A stretch of 64,000 nucleotides of DNA from Acanthosepion esculentum (GCA_964036315.1 OZ038510.1:82807116-82871115); one strand, 5' to 3'; shown: positions 40,457 to 50,640, counted from the stretch's first letter. A program made the numbers and translations. Notes: generated by a model from the letters alone, not told the origin.

Positions 40457-40744
40457 AAAATATTTTTTAATATTCCGACATATTTTATCACATTAAACGT
40501 TTATTTGTAGTGGGTACTCGTATTTGAATAGACACCCCATTTATTTATTAAACAATATATTTATTTTTTTGACTACCGACCTGAAGCTTCGAAAAATCCT
40601 ATTAAAGAAATATTAGCGATCACCGACAGAAATTAAGTCTGGTAGACGTAAATAAATAAACGTATTGTTTAATAAATAAACAGAACGTCTACTGCAATAC
40701 TAGTATCACTGAAAGTAACGTTTAAAGCAATACATAAGTGTCGC
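40457..40744. other. No recognised feature
   Basis: AT-rich, with a short inverted match AATAAATAAACGTATTGTTTA / TTATTAAACAATATATTTAT. Confidence 0.35.
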
Positions 40745-40759
40745 AATAATAAAAATCTA

Positions 40760-40930
40760 TATATAAAAGTGAACATTGAAGTCAACACTTAGAGCCGACA
40801 GGCTGTTTCATGCTAGACGTAATCTGCAGGCCACGGTTGCTTCTACATGAAACAGCCTGTCACCTCTAAGTGTTGACTTCAATGTTCACTTTTATATTTA
40901 CACACGCTCTATCTCTGATATTGAGCACTT
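40760..40930. repeat. Inverted pair of class c hammerhead-like motifs
   Basis: The minus copy at 40794-40832 has CUGCAGA (A6 changed), GAAAC, ACAG-C-CUGU and GUC. The plus copy has only the GAAAC to GUC part (40849-40861). Both carry the CTCTAAGTGTTGACTTCAAT flank, so the two halves fold back on each other. Confidence 0.65.
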
Positions 40931-40955
40931 CATCCCATAAATATAGCACACCTTA

Positions 40956-40961
<6 letters not shown>

Positions 40962-41017
<56 letters not shown>

Positions 41018-41063
41018 GTCCATAAAGTTCGTGCGCACTTTAAAAAATGTCCGGTAAATTTAT

Positions 41064-41081
<18 letters not shown>
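40962..41081. repeat. (AT)n tract with a solitary mariner end
   Basis: The AT tract 40962-41012 abuts GGGTGTCCATAAAGTTCGTG at 41014, the same terminal sequence as the mariner-like element at 41387. The other end is absent. Confidence 0.75.
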
Positions 41082-41100
<19 letters not shown>

Positions 41101-41328
41101 TTGTGTTTGTATCATCCTGTTCATATCTATCTGTGTGTATTTACAGAAATAGAAAGATATTTTTCAATTTATCTATGCAGTCAACTACATATCAACTTCA
41201 TATCTATTTATTTCAGTCTCTACACATCTATCTTCATCTGTCTATTCATACTTATCACTCCCTCTCACTCTCTCTCTCACTCTCTCACTCTCTCTCCCGC
41301 TCCCTCTCACTCTCTCTCTCTCTCTCTC

Positions 41329-41386
<58 letters not shown>
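41081..41386. repeat. (GT)n, (CTCT)n and (AT)n tracts
   Basis: GT at 41081-41110, CTCT/CACTC at 41260-41330, AT at 41334-41386. Confidence 0.9.
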
Positions 41387-41389
<3 letters not shown>

Positions 41390-41739
41390 GGTGTCCATAA
41401 AGTTCGTGTGAACTTTAAAAAATTTATAACTTCATTTGTATCTGCGATAGAAATAATCTGTAAAAAGGATTAGAAAGAAGTAAATCTACATTTTTTGAGG
41501 TTTTATTGAAATTTTATTTAAGTTTCCACATGTCCTCCATCATTAGCAATACAAAGGGTAATACGATTTTGCAGTTCACGGAAAACATTTGCCAACTGAT
41601 TTACAGTAATGCCTGAAATCACATTAGTTATTTTAGCTATACTTAAAACTAGGTACGTTAAACTTTATAACATTTTTTACAGATTATTTCTATCGCAAGT
41701 TATAAATTTATTAAAGTGCACACGAACTTTATTGATACC

Positions 41740-41742
<3 letters not shown>
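41387..41742 (-). mobile_element. mariner-like element, deletion derivative
   Basis: 356 bp between TA dinucleotides. Terminal inverted repeats of about 75 bp: left CAGGGTGTCCATAAAGTTCG, right ending CGAACTTTATTGATACCCTG. Minus strand at 41525-41600 encodes the last residues of a transposase, FRELQNRITLCIANDGGHVET then stop. It sits inside an (AT)n tract, the TA-rich target such elements choose. Confidence 0.85.
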
Positions 41743-41793
<51 letters not shown>

Positions 41794-41809
41794 GTGTGTG
41801 TGTATGTGT

Positions 41810-41845
<36 letters not shown>

Positions 41846-41851
41846 AATTCT
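41743..41851. repeat. (AT)n-(GT)n microsatellite
   Basis: Right flank of the mariner-like element. Confidence 0.95.
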
Positions 41852-42590
41852 GTCTAAATATATACGGCCTCATTTATCTTTTGTCCGTCACTGGTTATTG
41901 CATCCAGTTTAACACAAGAAAGGCGAGTCACATCCCAGTTGGAATGCATTTGCATCAAACGCTTGAACCATTACAGGTACATAAGAAACATACAGTTTGG
42001 AAAACATACTCTGCGAAAACGGTTGATTAAAAATAAAATGTTGGGACTTCATCTTAGACTCATGGCTGGTAATTTCAGAAAAAAGATTTTACGGATTTTA
42101 CTTTAGGCTGCACTCGGCCATGGGATTGGCGCACACCGTGAGAAACAAGAAGTTGGCATTGTCGGTGAGGCCGGTAGCAACTACAGTGGCTGCATTGACT
42201 TTCTATCACGCGTGGAATTATTCGTCTTCTACCGTTTCTGTCAAGAGCGATATCCAACGAGGCAGTATCTTGGAACGCTAAATCTCAATGAAAAGTTTCG
42301 GACTGCAATCAGTTCGTTCTCTTCTGTAGTCATTCCAATGCCAAAACGACAAGGTGGAATAATTCTTCCAAGACGACGTAAAAGTCAATGGCATGGAGCC
42401 AAATCAATTGTTACTTGGAGGGAATCCAATTCCTTTCGAACACACACAAGCACACACACAAAGAAACGTCCTCGCGCACATACGCAGACATAAACACGCA
42501 TACGCATCCAAACACACACACACAAACGCAATATTCTTTTCTTTGCTTTCGAATAATAATAATAATTCTTTTTACTTAACTCCACATCCA
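41852..42590. other. Non-repetitive stretch, no gene assigned
   Basis: Overlapping frames at 42075-42257 (minus, CSHCSCYRPHRQC) and 42212-42493 (plus) have no family I recognise. An (AC)n-rich patch lies at 42440-42530. Coding status is unsupported. Confidence 0.4.
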
Positions 42591-42594
42591 CAAA

Positions 42595-42714
42595 GGCTAC
42601 GGGAAAATCCCGATGAAAGACCGTTTCTCGTACGAGTACCGAAGTTAAGCAACGTCGGGTCTGGTCAATACCCACCTGGGTGGACGATTGGCAATACCAG
42701 GTGCTATATGTTTG
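42595..42714 (+). rRNA. 5S rRNA-like unit 1
   Basis: Aligns over 5S length, from GGCTACGGG through GAAGTTAAGCAACGTCGGG and CTGGTCAATAC to GGCAATACCAGGTGCTATAT. Box A/IE and box C regions of the 5S internal promoter are recognisable. It differs from typical animal 5S by CGTACGAGTACC and ACCCACCTGGGTGGACGATT. Likely a pseudogene. Confidence 0.85.
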
Positions 42715-42732
42715 GATTTTTCAGGTGATATG

Positions 42733-42852
42733 GCATGCAGTCATATCACGTTAAAACACCTGTTCTCGTACGAGTACCGGAGTTAAGCAACGTCGAGCCT
42801 GGTCAATACCCACCTGGGTGTACGATTGGCAATACCAAGTGCTATATGTTTG
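42733..42852 (+). rRNA. 5S rRNA-like unit 2
   Basis: GCATGCAGTCATATCACG start, GAGTTAAGCAACGTCGAGCC, box C ACGATTGGCAATACCAAG. Shares derived changes CTCGTACGAG and ACCCACCTGGGTG with unit 1, so the two are a recent duplication. Confidence 0.85.
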
Positions 42853-42870
42853 CATTGTTCAAGTGATATG

Positions 42871-42990
42871 GCATGCGGTTATATCACTTTAAAACACCGG
42901 TTCTCGTACGAGTAACGAAGTTAAGCAACGTCGAGCCTGGTCAGTATCTACATGAGTGATCACCTAGGAATATCAAGTGTTTAAGCTTAG
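42871..42990 (+). rRNA. 5S rRNA-like unit 3
   Basis: GCATGCGGTTATATCACT start, GAAGTTAAGCAACGTCGAGC, then TGGTCAGTATCTACATGAGT, decayed box C CACCTAGGAATATCAAGTG. Also has CTCGTACGAG. Confidence 0.82.
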
Positions 42991-43007
42991 ACGTGTAACG
43001 TGATATG

Positions 43008-43127
43008 GCTTACGGCCACATCACGTTTAAAGACCGGTTCTTGTACGATCATCGGAGTTAAGCATCCCGCGAGCTTTGTCAGTAGAGAGATGGGTATCCA
43101 CCTGGGAATACCAGGCGATGTAATCGT
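43008..43127 (+). rRNA. 5S rRNA-like unit 4
   Basis: GCTTACGGCCACATCACG start and TTGTACGATCATCGGAGTTA are closer to ordinary 5S rRNA than units 1-3 and lack the CTCGTACGAG change. Box C GGTATCCACCTGGGAATACC AGG is well kept. It probably represents the original head, with 1-3 added upstream. Confidence 0.83.
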
Positions 43128-43200
43128 GGCTGGATATGCGGATGGTGTAATAGATAACGCTTCGATATTGGAAACTGGAGAGTCGATTTCTAGTTCCAGT
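43128..43200 (+). pseudogene. tRNA-like module of the composite SINE
   Basis: GCGGATGGTGTAATAGATAA (A-box-like) and GGAGAGTCGATTTCTAGTTCC (B-box-like GAGTCGATTTC) follow unit 4 immediately. Confidence 0.65.
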
Positions 43201-43310
43201 TGAGCTTGTTGTATTCACTTGCTTGCAAATATTCTCTTCATCTTCCTCCCCGTTATGGGTTAATTAGTATGATTTGTATCAGTAAATTGTTATCATCTTC
43301 ACCCAAAAAG

Positions 43311-43925
43311 ATTCTTACAATCTAAAAATATTTTCGGGCTTTAAATAACCTATAAAGGGTTGAACAAATCAGTCTGTCAATTAATTTAGATCCGTAAAAT
43401 GCATCAAATACCCAGAGGAAGCAAGTTTTATTAAGCGGGAAATTCTTAATAGCCATAAGAAGATGGGGAGCAGGACAAAATAATGCGAGACAAATGAATA
43501 TGATGCAAGGAACGGCAAAGCAAAGCAACTATAGTACATTAAAAAGGTAAAATATCCACATAATACAAACAGTGTTTCTTCCCGGTAATAACATTTATTT
43601 ATTGTATTTAAAAATACAATTGGGATACAAGGTCAAAGGGGAATTGGGGAAGGGTTGGTCATCACTGACTATCCTACACGAAGCTAACCTGATTCGCGAC
43701 CTATTCATTCTTATAATTGTCTCAATCACCACAAAATCTCATTCCATCATCATTCAATCCAACATATACCCTAATACCTCATATCCACAGGAATCCTACA
43801 AAAACACCCTCGACATAAATATTTCTGGTAAGAAAAAATATGTATTTGGGAGGCCGGATTTCGGCATTCATTCCCGTAATTATAAACAATAAAATAACAT
43901 TACATAATAATAATAATAATAAAAA
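43311..43925. other. No recognised gene
   Basis: Frames at 43322-43528 (minus) and 43572-43892 (plus) show no domain. AT-rich with an (AAT)n start at 43900. Confidence 0.4.
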
Positions 43926-43929
43926 TAAT

Positions 43930-44100
43930 AGTTTCAGAAATAAGAACGAACCGTCAAGTGAAGGAAACCATGAACCTCGCTAAGCAAACAATTAGAAAAA
44001 TACGGGACGAAATGGAAAGACGTATGAACCTGAGGGAAATTGATCATCTTATATACGCAGCCTCGGCAACGATCGTAGAAACAATAGGTGAAATTACATT
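43930..44100 (+). pseudogene. REL-type LINE fragment, empty insertion site
   Basis: VKETMNLAKQTIRKIRDEMER then RMNLREIDHLIYAASATIVE. This is a segment of a LINE protein upstream of the RT, probably the family at 48784-50570 (inferred). The bases around 44010 are uninterrupted, giving the pre-insertion state of 44236/45038. Confidence 0.65.
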
Positions 44101-44102
44101 AC

Positions 44103-44106
<4 letters not shown>

Positions 44107-44140
<34 letters not shown>
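44107..44140. repeat. (AAT)n microsatellite
   Basis: Eleven to twelve AAT units between two copies of the LINE fragment. Confidence 0.93.
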
Positions 44141-44142
<2 letters not shown>

Positions 44143-44149
44143 TAATAAT

Positions 44150-44236
44150 AAAAGTTTCAGAAATAAGAACGAACCGTCAAGTGAAGGAAACCATGAACCT
44201 CGCTAAGCAAACAATTAGAAAAATAAGGGACGAAAA
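44150..44236 (+). pseudogene. REL-type LINE fragment, left half of filled site
   Basis: Near-identical to 43925-44012 up to GGGACGAA, where family A LINE sequence begins. The right half resumes at 45038. Confidence 0.7.
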
Positions 44237-45037
44237 AGTCTCACGCTGTCCGCTGATCTGAGATGGAACAAATACATCGAGTCAATTGCTCTATCTACCG
44301 CAAGGAATGTTGGCTCCATGTGCCGAGCCAAGAAATTTTTCTCCCCGGAAACGATCCTCCAAATCTATAAATCGACCATTCGCCCTTGCATGGAGTATTG
44401 CTGCCATATATGGTCTGTAGCCCCTGCTGTTTGCCTCAGGGTTCTTGATAAGATCCAGAGACGGATATGCACTGTAATTGGCCCTGATCTGTCATCTCGC
44501 CTGCAGTCGCTCTCTCACAGACACAACGTTGCCTCGCTCTGTCTTTTTTACAAATACTTTCACGGTAATTGCTCCGAGGAGCTGCTTTCGCTTGTCCCTA
44601 GGCCTCGTGAATTTAAACGTCCTACGAGGCTGGCATCCCGTTCCCACCCCTTCACCGTTGAAACTGTTAGATGTAGACGTCTCTTCTACTCCAATAGCTT
44701 CATGTCTCGCACATCTCGCCTGTGGAACTCCCTTCCTTATTCCTGTTTGCCTAACAAATACAATCTCCAACTATTTAAGTGTAACGTCAATCGACATCTC
44801 CAGTTGCCTTGATCTATCCACTTCCCTTCTCCACATCATTTCCTCTTTCATTCCTATCTGATCTCGCTCCAAATCTTCTGTAACCCCCTAGCCTTGATCG
44901 ATTCGCTATCTTTCTCCACATCCTCTCCTTTACCACTCCTATCTGCTCTTCCTCCAAACCTTCTGTAACCCCTTTCGTGCTAGTGGCTTCCCGCCTTGCT
45001 TGGGGTGATAAGCTTAACAATAAAAAAAATAAAAAAA
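44237..45037 (+). mobile_element. LINE family A, 5'-truncated insertion
   Basis: The frame is open from about 44234: SLTLSADLRWNKYIESIALS, CRAKKFFSPETILQIYKSTI, RPCMEYCCHIWSVAP, LDKIQRRICTVIGPDLSSRL, LSHRHNVASLCLFYKYFHG and RTSRLWNSLP to a stop at 44810. This is the region after the RT palm in LINEs of the CR1/jockey-like type. A 3' UTR of 200 bp with an internal duplication (CTCCACATC...CTTCTGTAACCCC twice) ends in CAATAAAAAAAATAAAAAAA. It is the cleanest family A copy. It lacks endonuclease and palm, so it is a dead-on-arrival truncation. Confidence 0.88.
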
Positions 45038-45180
45038 ATGGAACGACCTATGAACCTGAGGGAAATTGATCATCTTATATACGCAGGCTCGGCAACGATC
45101 GTAGAAACAATAGGTGAAAAAGTGAAAACACAACGTAAACGAGAAAGAATAATGCAAGCCTGGAAAGAAAAAATATAGAA
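45038..45180 (+). pseudogene. REL-type LINE fragment, right half of filled site
   Basis: MERPMNLREIDHLIYAGSAT then VETIGEKVKTQRKRERIMQA and WKEKI stop. Continues the frame broken at 44236. Confidence 0.65.
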
Positions 45181-45309
45181 ACTGAAATAAATAAACTATC
45201 AGGACCATTGTCACTTTTAAGTTAAGTAGGCAAGGGTTCTAAAATGAAAGAAATAAAAAAAAGACAACAGAAACGAAGCCTTGTCGTCGTATTCTTTAAT
45301 AGATATATA

Positions 45310-45430
45310 TTTTGTCTGATTACACTGCCAAATCGTGTTTGCTGGCTTGGTCACGTCCTGCAAAGACCTGATGACCACCCTATCCATCTAGCATTCCGAC
45401 CTGTCATCTACAAACTGGTGTCGATCTAGA
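45310..45430 (+). pseudogene. LINE family C relic
   Basis: NRVCWLGHVLQRPDDHPIHLAF matches the W-x-GHVLRxPDDRxxxxAL ending. Short, stop shortly after. Confidence 0.6.
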
Positions 45431-45470
45431 AAAAGACCACGCAGTCGCTGAGCAGATTAAACTAGCACCG

Positions 45471-45563
45471 GAAGATGTTCTGACGCTCTGTCAAGACCTT
45501 GAGAACCGGACGGTCAACATGGCTCCGGTTCTCAAGGTCTTGACAGAGCGTCAGAACATCTTC
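45471..45563. repeat. Perfect 40-bp inverted repeat
   Basis: 45471-45510 (from GAAGATGTTCTGACGCTCTG) and 45524-45563 (to AGCGTCAGAACATCTTC) are exact reverse complements around a 13-base loop. The right arm overlaps the start of the PLE-like fragment; the left arm follows LINE-like sequence. Confidence 0.93.
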
Positions 45564-45565
45564 AT

Positions 45566-45868
45566 GGCATGAGATTTACCAGCAAGTACTTCAATATATG
45601 CAAGAATTTATTTTTTGTCTCAGTTTATGACATATCATTATTAACCATACGTCAAAACAATCCTTATTCCCCCATAGCTGAACACTTTAATCAATCAAGA
45701 CACTCATTAGACAACTGTAAATGTCTATTGATAGATTCCGATATCAGTTCCACATACACACGCAGAAAAAAAGAAAAATACTGGATTTTAAAATTAAACA
45801 CACATAAACTAGGGTTAAACGAAGACTTGGGAATTTTAAATCTGTATAAATATTTCAATAGTTAAAAT
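45566..45868 (+). pseudogene. PLE-type C-terminal endonuclease-associated segment
   Basis: AEHFNQSRHSLDNCKCLLID then RRKKEKYWILKLNTHKLGLN and a stop. The EHFN-x-H and YWILKLNTHxPxGLN motifs close GIY-YIG-bearing retroelement proteins. A third PLE-type family, 5'-truncated. Confidence 0.7.
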
Positions 45869-46163
45869 TTTTTTTTAGATTTAGTTAAAAAAAACCTTTT
45901 TAAACAACATCTAAAATATTATTATCGTTAGATTTACGTTAGAAATATTCAAACACAGTTGCATTCCACATCACGTGACGTCCGCGTCTCGCGACGGACG
46001 CTACTTGTAAACAAACTTCTGAAAACATTTATTTCTGATGAAAGATCGGGGCAGATCTGAAATATCAAATATATATATATAAAAAATATAAATAAATACT
46101 TTCACAAAAAAACATTCAATTTTTTTTTAATTTGCAATTTTTCAGTTGTTTTCTCCATATTAT

Positions 46164-46227
<64 letters not shown>

Positions 46228-46230
46228 GGT
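45869..46230. other. AT-rich spacer, small palindrome and (AT)n
   Basis: 45970-46004 has CACGTGACGTCCGCGTCTCG then CGACGGACG, an imperfect palindrome with an E-box CACGTG. 46060-46160 repeats 7140-7235. AT tract 46166-46225. Confidence 0.6.
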
Positions 46231-47700
46231 CTATTTATCCTCATATTTATAGTTTTGATCACAAAGTTTATGTGGTGTGCCTCCAGGGCTTCCTCTAGTG
46301 TATATCGGTCTGTTTAACCTACAGGGAATTCCTAACTGAACACTTTACTTAATCTACAGGGTAGACTGTTCCCGTTTCGCTGTCATATCGTCTAATTATT
46401 ATAATATTTAGTACTGTTAAGTTATTTCTCTCCCGTTTTCACTGAGTACACAGAACGCCTGACCCATGGATTGAACTCACAATCACAACGTTACCAAATT
46501 CAAAAATCAACAATTTTACTCACTTATCTTAAACTCAGAGCTTTATACTTAACCTGCACTGCTGCTGCTGCTGCTGCTGGCAGTCATGTTTAGACTGCTG
46601 CCCATCTTTTGATTTCTGCTGTTGCTGCTGCGGTTGAAGACTTACTGTCGTTTGCCTTTCTTTCTTCATTAGCTTCTTCAATGTATTTATTTTTGTCCTA
46701 GGCCTACTAAGGATGCTCCCAAGTACTACCTTTTGTGCTGATTATTTAAGGCGCCTAACTATTCAATTTTCTTCCCTGTCCAGTATTTTTACTATAGGAA
46801 ATTCTGACCTGAACCCTTTATTTAATGTAACTGTTCGTGTTCTATTGCTCATGTCGAAGGATATCGTCTAGTTCTTATGTTATTACTCTTCGGTTATTAC
46901 TCGCCCATTTCTAATGAGTAAAAGTACATACTGCTCAACCACTATGTCACCAAATTAACAAACCAACATTTTTAACCACTTGGCCATCGGACAATTTGCT
47001 GGAGTAACCTTAGAGTTTTAACTTAACCTTGCCGCTGATTAGGCTGCTGCTACTGCTGCTGCAGTTGAAGACTTACTGTTATTTGTCTATCTTTCTTTAT
47101 TAACTGCTATCATATTGTATTTATTTCAATGCTAGGCTTAGGTCCTCGTAGCCTAGAATATGCACTGATTCTTTCAAATTCTCCAGTGTTCTTCCTCGTT
47201 CAGTATTCAGTCCAGAGGGGTTAATAACCACCACTTTCCCACCATACATGATCAGCCATGCCCGATTTCCTTGTCTCACCTCTTACTACTGCTTTTCAAT
47301 GCTTCTACAGCCTTACTTTTAGGGGACAGCTTGTTTTTTTTTTATATTCTCTGCAACAACTGCAAGGGATTGCGTACATGCAATTCTTGGTCATGTTCTT
47401 CCCATTGTTAGTCTTTACTTGGCAGAGATTTCTCTGTAGTGTGGAACTGATTCTGAATATTGTCCTGATGTTGCATGGATCTTCTGAATCTTTGCTGATG
47501 AACCCTTGAGGTAAGTTAGACAGATGATGGCAATTTTTTGTTTCTTGTTTCTTCTGTTCCCACCTGCTGATGCTGGTGTCACGTTTACCGGGTAGCTGTT
47601 ATTCTGGAGGGTGGTTTTTTCTTGTTGGTATACGCCTGGGTCACCACTTGTGATTTTCGCGGGGTGCTGTAGGCATCGAACGATCCCTTTCTTCACACTG
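46231..47700 (-). mobile_element. PLE family A, two or more antisense fragments
   Basis: Minus strand around 47240-47340 reads a decayed LKVRL / ADHVWWESG GIY-YIG segment, and 47400-47440 reads KNCMYAIPCSC, the same region as 3634-3885 in frame pieces. Non-coding parts at 46320-46500 and 46780-46990 match 3230-3400. CTG/CTGCTG repeats sit at 46560 and 46620. Two staggered copies are likely. Confidence 0.65.
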
Positions 47701-48185
47701 TACGGATCGTGGGAAGGTATTTGTTGTTTTTTTATATGGATGTACGTAAGAATGATAAAATCTGAAATAATAGTTAACTAATTATATTAAATGCCTTCTT
47801 TCTCTTTCTCTTCTTCTTCGTATTTGTTACGAGAGAGAATATTTCCTAAGAAGTTTGGAATCGGTCGTCGGACGGAAGACATAAAAATATTCCCACCTCA
47901 AGAGGAGTAGCAGCAGTAGCTTTTGTTGAAAACAGTCATTCACGGCTAAACATTCTCTTCTCTAGTTTCTTTTTTTTTTGGCGAAGGAAACTTTGTTTAT
48001 TTTTTATGTACTATTGTTTTATAAACGAATGGTATGTCTAAGAAAATGCAGAAATTGTCGATGTTTACTAGCATCGGTCAGTTCTAAACCTTTCGACTAT
48101 TTTCTGGCCTACGTCAGGGACAAAACAGGCGTTATTTGTCAGGAAGAGATGAGATGATGCACTCAAAATTTTTCTAATTTTTTTT
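47701..48185. other. No recognised feature
   Basis: AT-rich DNA without domains. Confidence 0.4.
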
Positions 48186-48695
48186 TTTGCTATCCTCTAT
48201 CAGCCACAATAAAGCATTACCTCGAACCATATCGCCAGTGAGACACAATGCAAAAGACACTCTGTTTCGGGAGGCTAATCACTTAATTGAGACGCCATCG
48301 CGCCAATTCTCCGAACGCCATCCAACGAGGGCCAGTAAAGCCAGAAGTCCCTATAAATCAGTCCGCAAGAAAAGAATAATTAACTAGTTTTTTTTTATCT
48401 CTGCGTACCGAGCGACAGACCGCGGCTCAACCGCGGACCTGATCAATTTACCGGTCGAAAATGTATCAGCACAAGTCGCATCCCAAATCAACGACTTCCC
48501 CACTTTAAAATTGAAACAAAGTTTTATTTGAACAACGTATCTATAAACAAAAACAAAATGATTATTTTTTTGCTATCCTCTGCCAGCCACAATGATGGAG
48601 AAATCATTATCTGAACCATCGCCAGTGAGACACGCTGCAATAGCCACTCAGTTTCAGCAAAAGAATATTTAACTATTTTTTTTTATCTCCCCGTC
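48186..48695. repeat. Two-copy repeat (about 380 bp apart)
   Basis: TGCTATCCTCTATCAGCCAC to GCCAGTGAGACACAATGCAA at 48189-48390 recurs as TGCTATCCTCTGCCAGCCAC to GCCAGTGAGACACGCTGCAA at 48571-48690. Family unknown. Confidence 0.7.
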
Positions 48696-48783
48696 CTGAG
48701 GTTCTTTTCTACATTCTGTTTCCCTGAATCAAAATTGTTGTTAAACCAATTCCGGTTTTCTACTGTTGTTTTTGATAACATAG

Positions 48784-48789
48784 TTACAA

Positions 48790-48847
<58 letters not shown>

Positions 48848-49560
48848 TCCTTTGATTTCTGGCGTTTACACATTTCTTTCCGGGTCCCGCCCTGGGACTT
48901 AAGGTTAGAAATGGCATCATGACACTTTCCACTCACAAAAAAAAAATACATAGATAAAGCCCTTCGTAAGGTGTGGGCTGTACTCGTGAGAACAATCTTT
49001 TGAATTTCTTTCAGGCATGGACTTCCAGAAATCCATTCAATTAGTCTACTGGAGTATTTTCCAACCAATCATAAAACTCCAGATACAACAGGGATTGTTG
49101 ATGTTCCCATGTGCCACATTTTTGAGATTTCGATTTCAAGGTCCTTGTATTTTTACAGCTTTTTTATCTTCAAAGACACATTGCAGTCTGCAGGGACTGC
49201 TATATCAATAAGGTGACACTTATTTTGTTTGTGGTCTTTAATAACAATGTCTGGGCGGTTGGCTTTGATTGTGTGTATTGTGTAGTCGCATAGAATTGTA
49301 ACAGGTCCTATCTCCGTAACCGGGTCAGGGTAATGTTCATACCAGTTTCTTTCAGTTTCCTTCCCGTAGGAGTTTCAAATTTTCCAGTGCAGATATTGGC
49401 CCACTCTGTCATGCCGAGTTTTGTATTTTGGGCTAATACAGTATTTTAGTATATGTGCTTGATAATTCATTGTTAACAAGCATTGGTCTTGTGCAGCAAT
49501 GATAAAACCTTCAGTTTCAGCTTTCAACCCTGCACTACGTAGCCACTGATGAGTACGGGT
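48784..49560 (-). pseudogene. LINE-like retrotransposon C-terminus (REL-type), copy 1
   Basis: On minus: LRSAGLKAETEGFIIAAQDQ, ARH-like tract (TRHDRVGQYLHW), NRPDIVIKDHKQNKCHLIDI then AVPADCNVSLKIKKL, and EIQKIVLTSTAHTLRRAL at the end. This C-terminal block (RPD...IDIAVP) accompanies many metazoan non-LTR retroelements and may be a restriction-like endonuclease fold; that assignment is inference. A (TAA)n tail at 48794-48847 marks the 3' end. One or more stops and frameshifts. Confidence 0.7.
48793..48847. repeat. (ATT)n, 3' tail of the antisense retroelement
   Basis: Eighteen ATT units directly after the minus-strand coding end. Confidence 0.9.
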
Positions 49561-49840
49561 TTTGTCTACGTCAGCTTGTTTGGTACGGGCAGAGTATTGG
49601 CCATGAAGCGGTTTATCTTGCCATTGTTTTTGTATCTGGTCGGTTGCATTTGTCTTTCTTTTTTAAGTATTTTGCAGCTTCAGTCGGTGTATTGTGCTTT
49701 ACTTGTATTTCTGCGCCCATTTGAAACTCGATAGAGTAATTTTAAGTGGCTAATTATCAAGTCCCTTCCGGGGTCTACGAGTAAAAGGCACTGTGAGAGA
49801 GTAATCTATGCGCAGTAGAGATGTTTCGTTTATATGGTAA
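49561..49840. other. Probably upstream part of the antisense retroelement
   Basis: Minus-strand frames are broken; no firm motif. Confidence 0.35.
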
Positions 49841-50575
49841 TGGTTTTGCGGATGTTACGTTCAGTTCTACACAATGTAATTTTTTGAAAGTCTGAGATGC
49901 TGATGTGTCCATGTACTTTACTCACATGAATTTTGGTACCCTATCCTATCATATCTATCACAACGAAGATTTACAGTTGTAAAATTATTTTTACAAACAT
50001 TCGAATCCTGTGGGAAATTCATATCAATTCGTCGGCAAGTTCCTTTTTTGAAATCTTTTACGACTATGTCTGGTCTATTTGCATCAGTTTTTCTGTCAGT
50101 GAGGTTTGGAATATTCCACTGTAAAATTGCTCCATCATCTTTTTTGACATCACTCGAATGTTGCTTGTCTCGTATATCCGGGATTTCACTGCCATAGTTC
50201 GAATAGATATGTCAATAAATACATTGTTTTAAATTGTCAGTTCTAATAATGTCTGAACTCTGATATTATGTAATCAACATTTTCATCAAATTTATGTCAA
50301 AAGCGACAAGCGGGAATCGCGTTATCTTTGTAGGTTTTAGCCTTGTAGACATTATTTGGAAGACATTGGTCATGTGGTACCATAATAAGGCCTTCTGTCT
50401 CTTCCCTTACGACCACGGCTTCTAAGCGACTAATCGATGACTAGATTATCGAGACGGTTTTGGGTACGTTCTATACAAGGGTTTAGATCTCCATTTTTGT
50501 TTAAGTGACTTCATATAAGCCGCTTTCGCGAATAAGTTAATTTATTTGCCGCAGCAGTGGGCGGTTCAGGATGAT
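49841..50575 (-). pseudogene. LINE-like retrotransposon C-terminus (REL-type), copy 2
   Basis: On minus: EETEGLIMVPHDQCLPNNVY, CRF-stop-HKFDENVDYII (a decayed CCHC-type zinc motif) and ANRPDIVVKDFKKGTCRRID. Colinear with copy 1 but more decayed. Confidence 0.65.
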
Positions 50576-50597
50576 TGTCGTCTTGAGTATAAATTAC

Positions 50598-50630
<33 letters not shown>

Positions 50631-50640
50631 AATAATTTAT
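50598..50640. repeat. (ATT)n microsatellite
   Basis: Short ATT run ending ATTAATAATAAT. Confidence 0.9.

Larger units (their letters stand above)
42595..43310 (+). mobile_element. 5S tetramer - tRNA composite SINE-like unit
   Basis: Four 120-bp 5S rRNA-like units at 138-bp spacing, then a tRNA-like module (43128-43200), then a tail with GTTATGGGTTAATTAGTA and a CAGTAAATTGTTATC-type end. Shorter relatives with one 5S-like head occur on minus at 54011-54290 and 58288-58535, which proves the head-tRNA-tail order is a family trait. Only this copy has four heads. Confidence 0.85.

Noticed and set aside
42595..43127. Functional 5S rRNA gene cluster
   Set aside because: All four units carry changes in conserved 5S positions, linkers are only 17-18 bases and the array is fused to a tRNA-like SINE module.
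44478..44861. 127-codon plus frame over the LINE
   Set aside because: Shadow of the true frame 44234-44812.
45471..45563. Pre-microRNA
   Set aside because: A perfect 40-bp stem lacks the bulges and about 22-nt duplex geometry of animal pre-miRNAs; kept as a hairpin finding instead.
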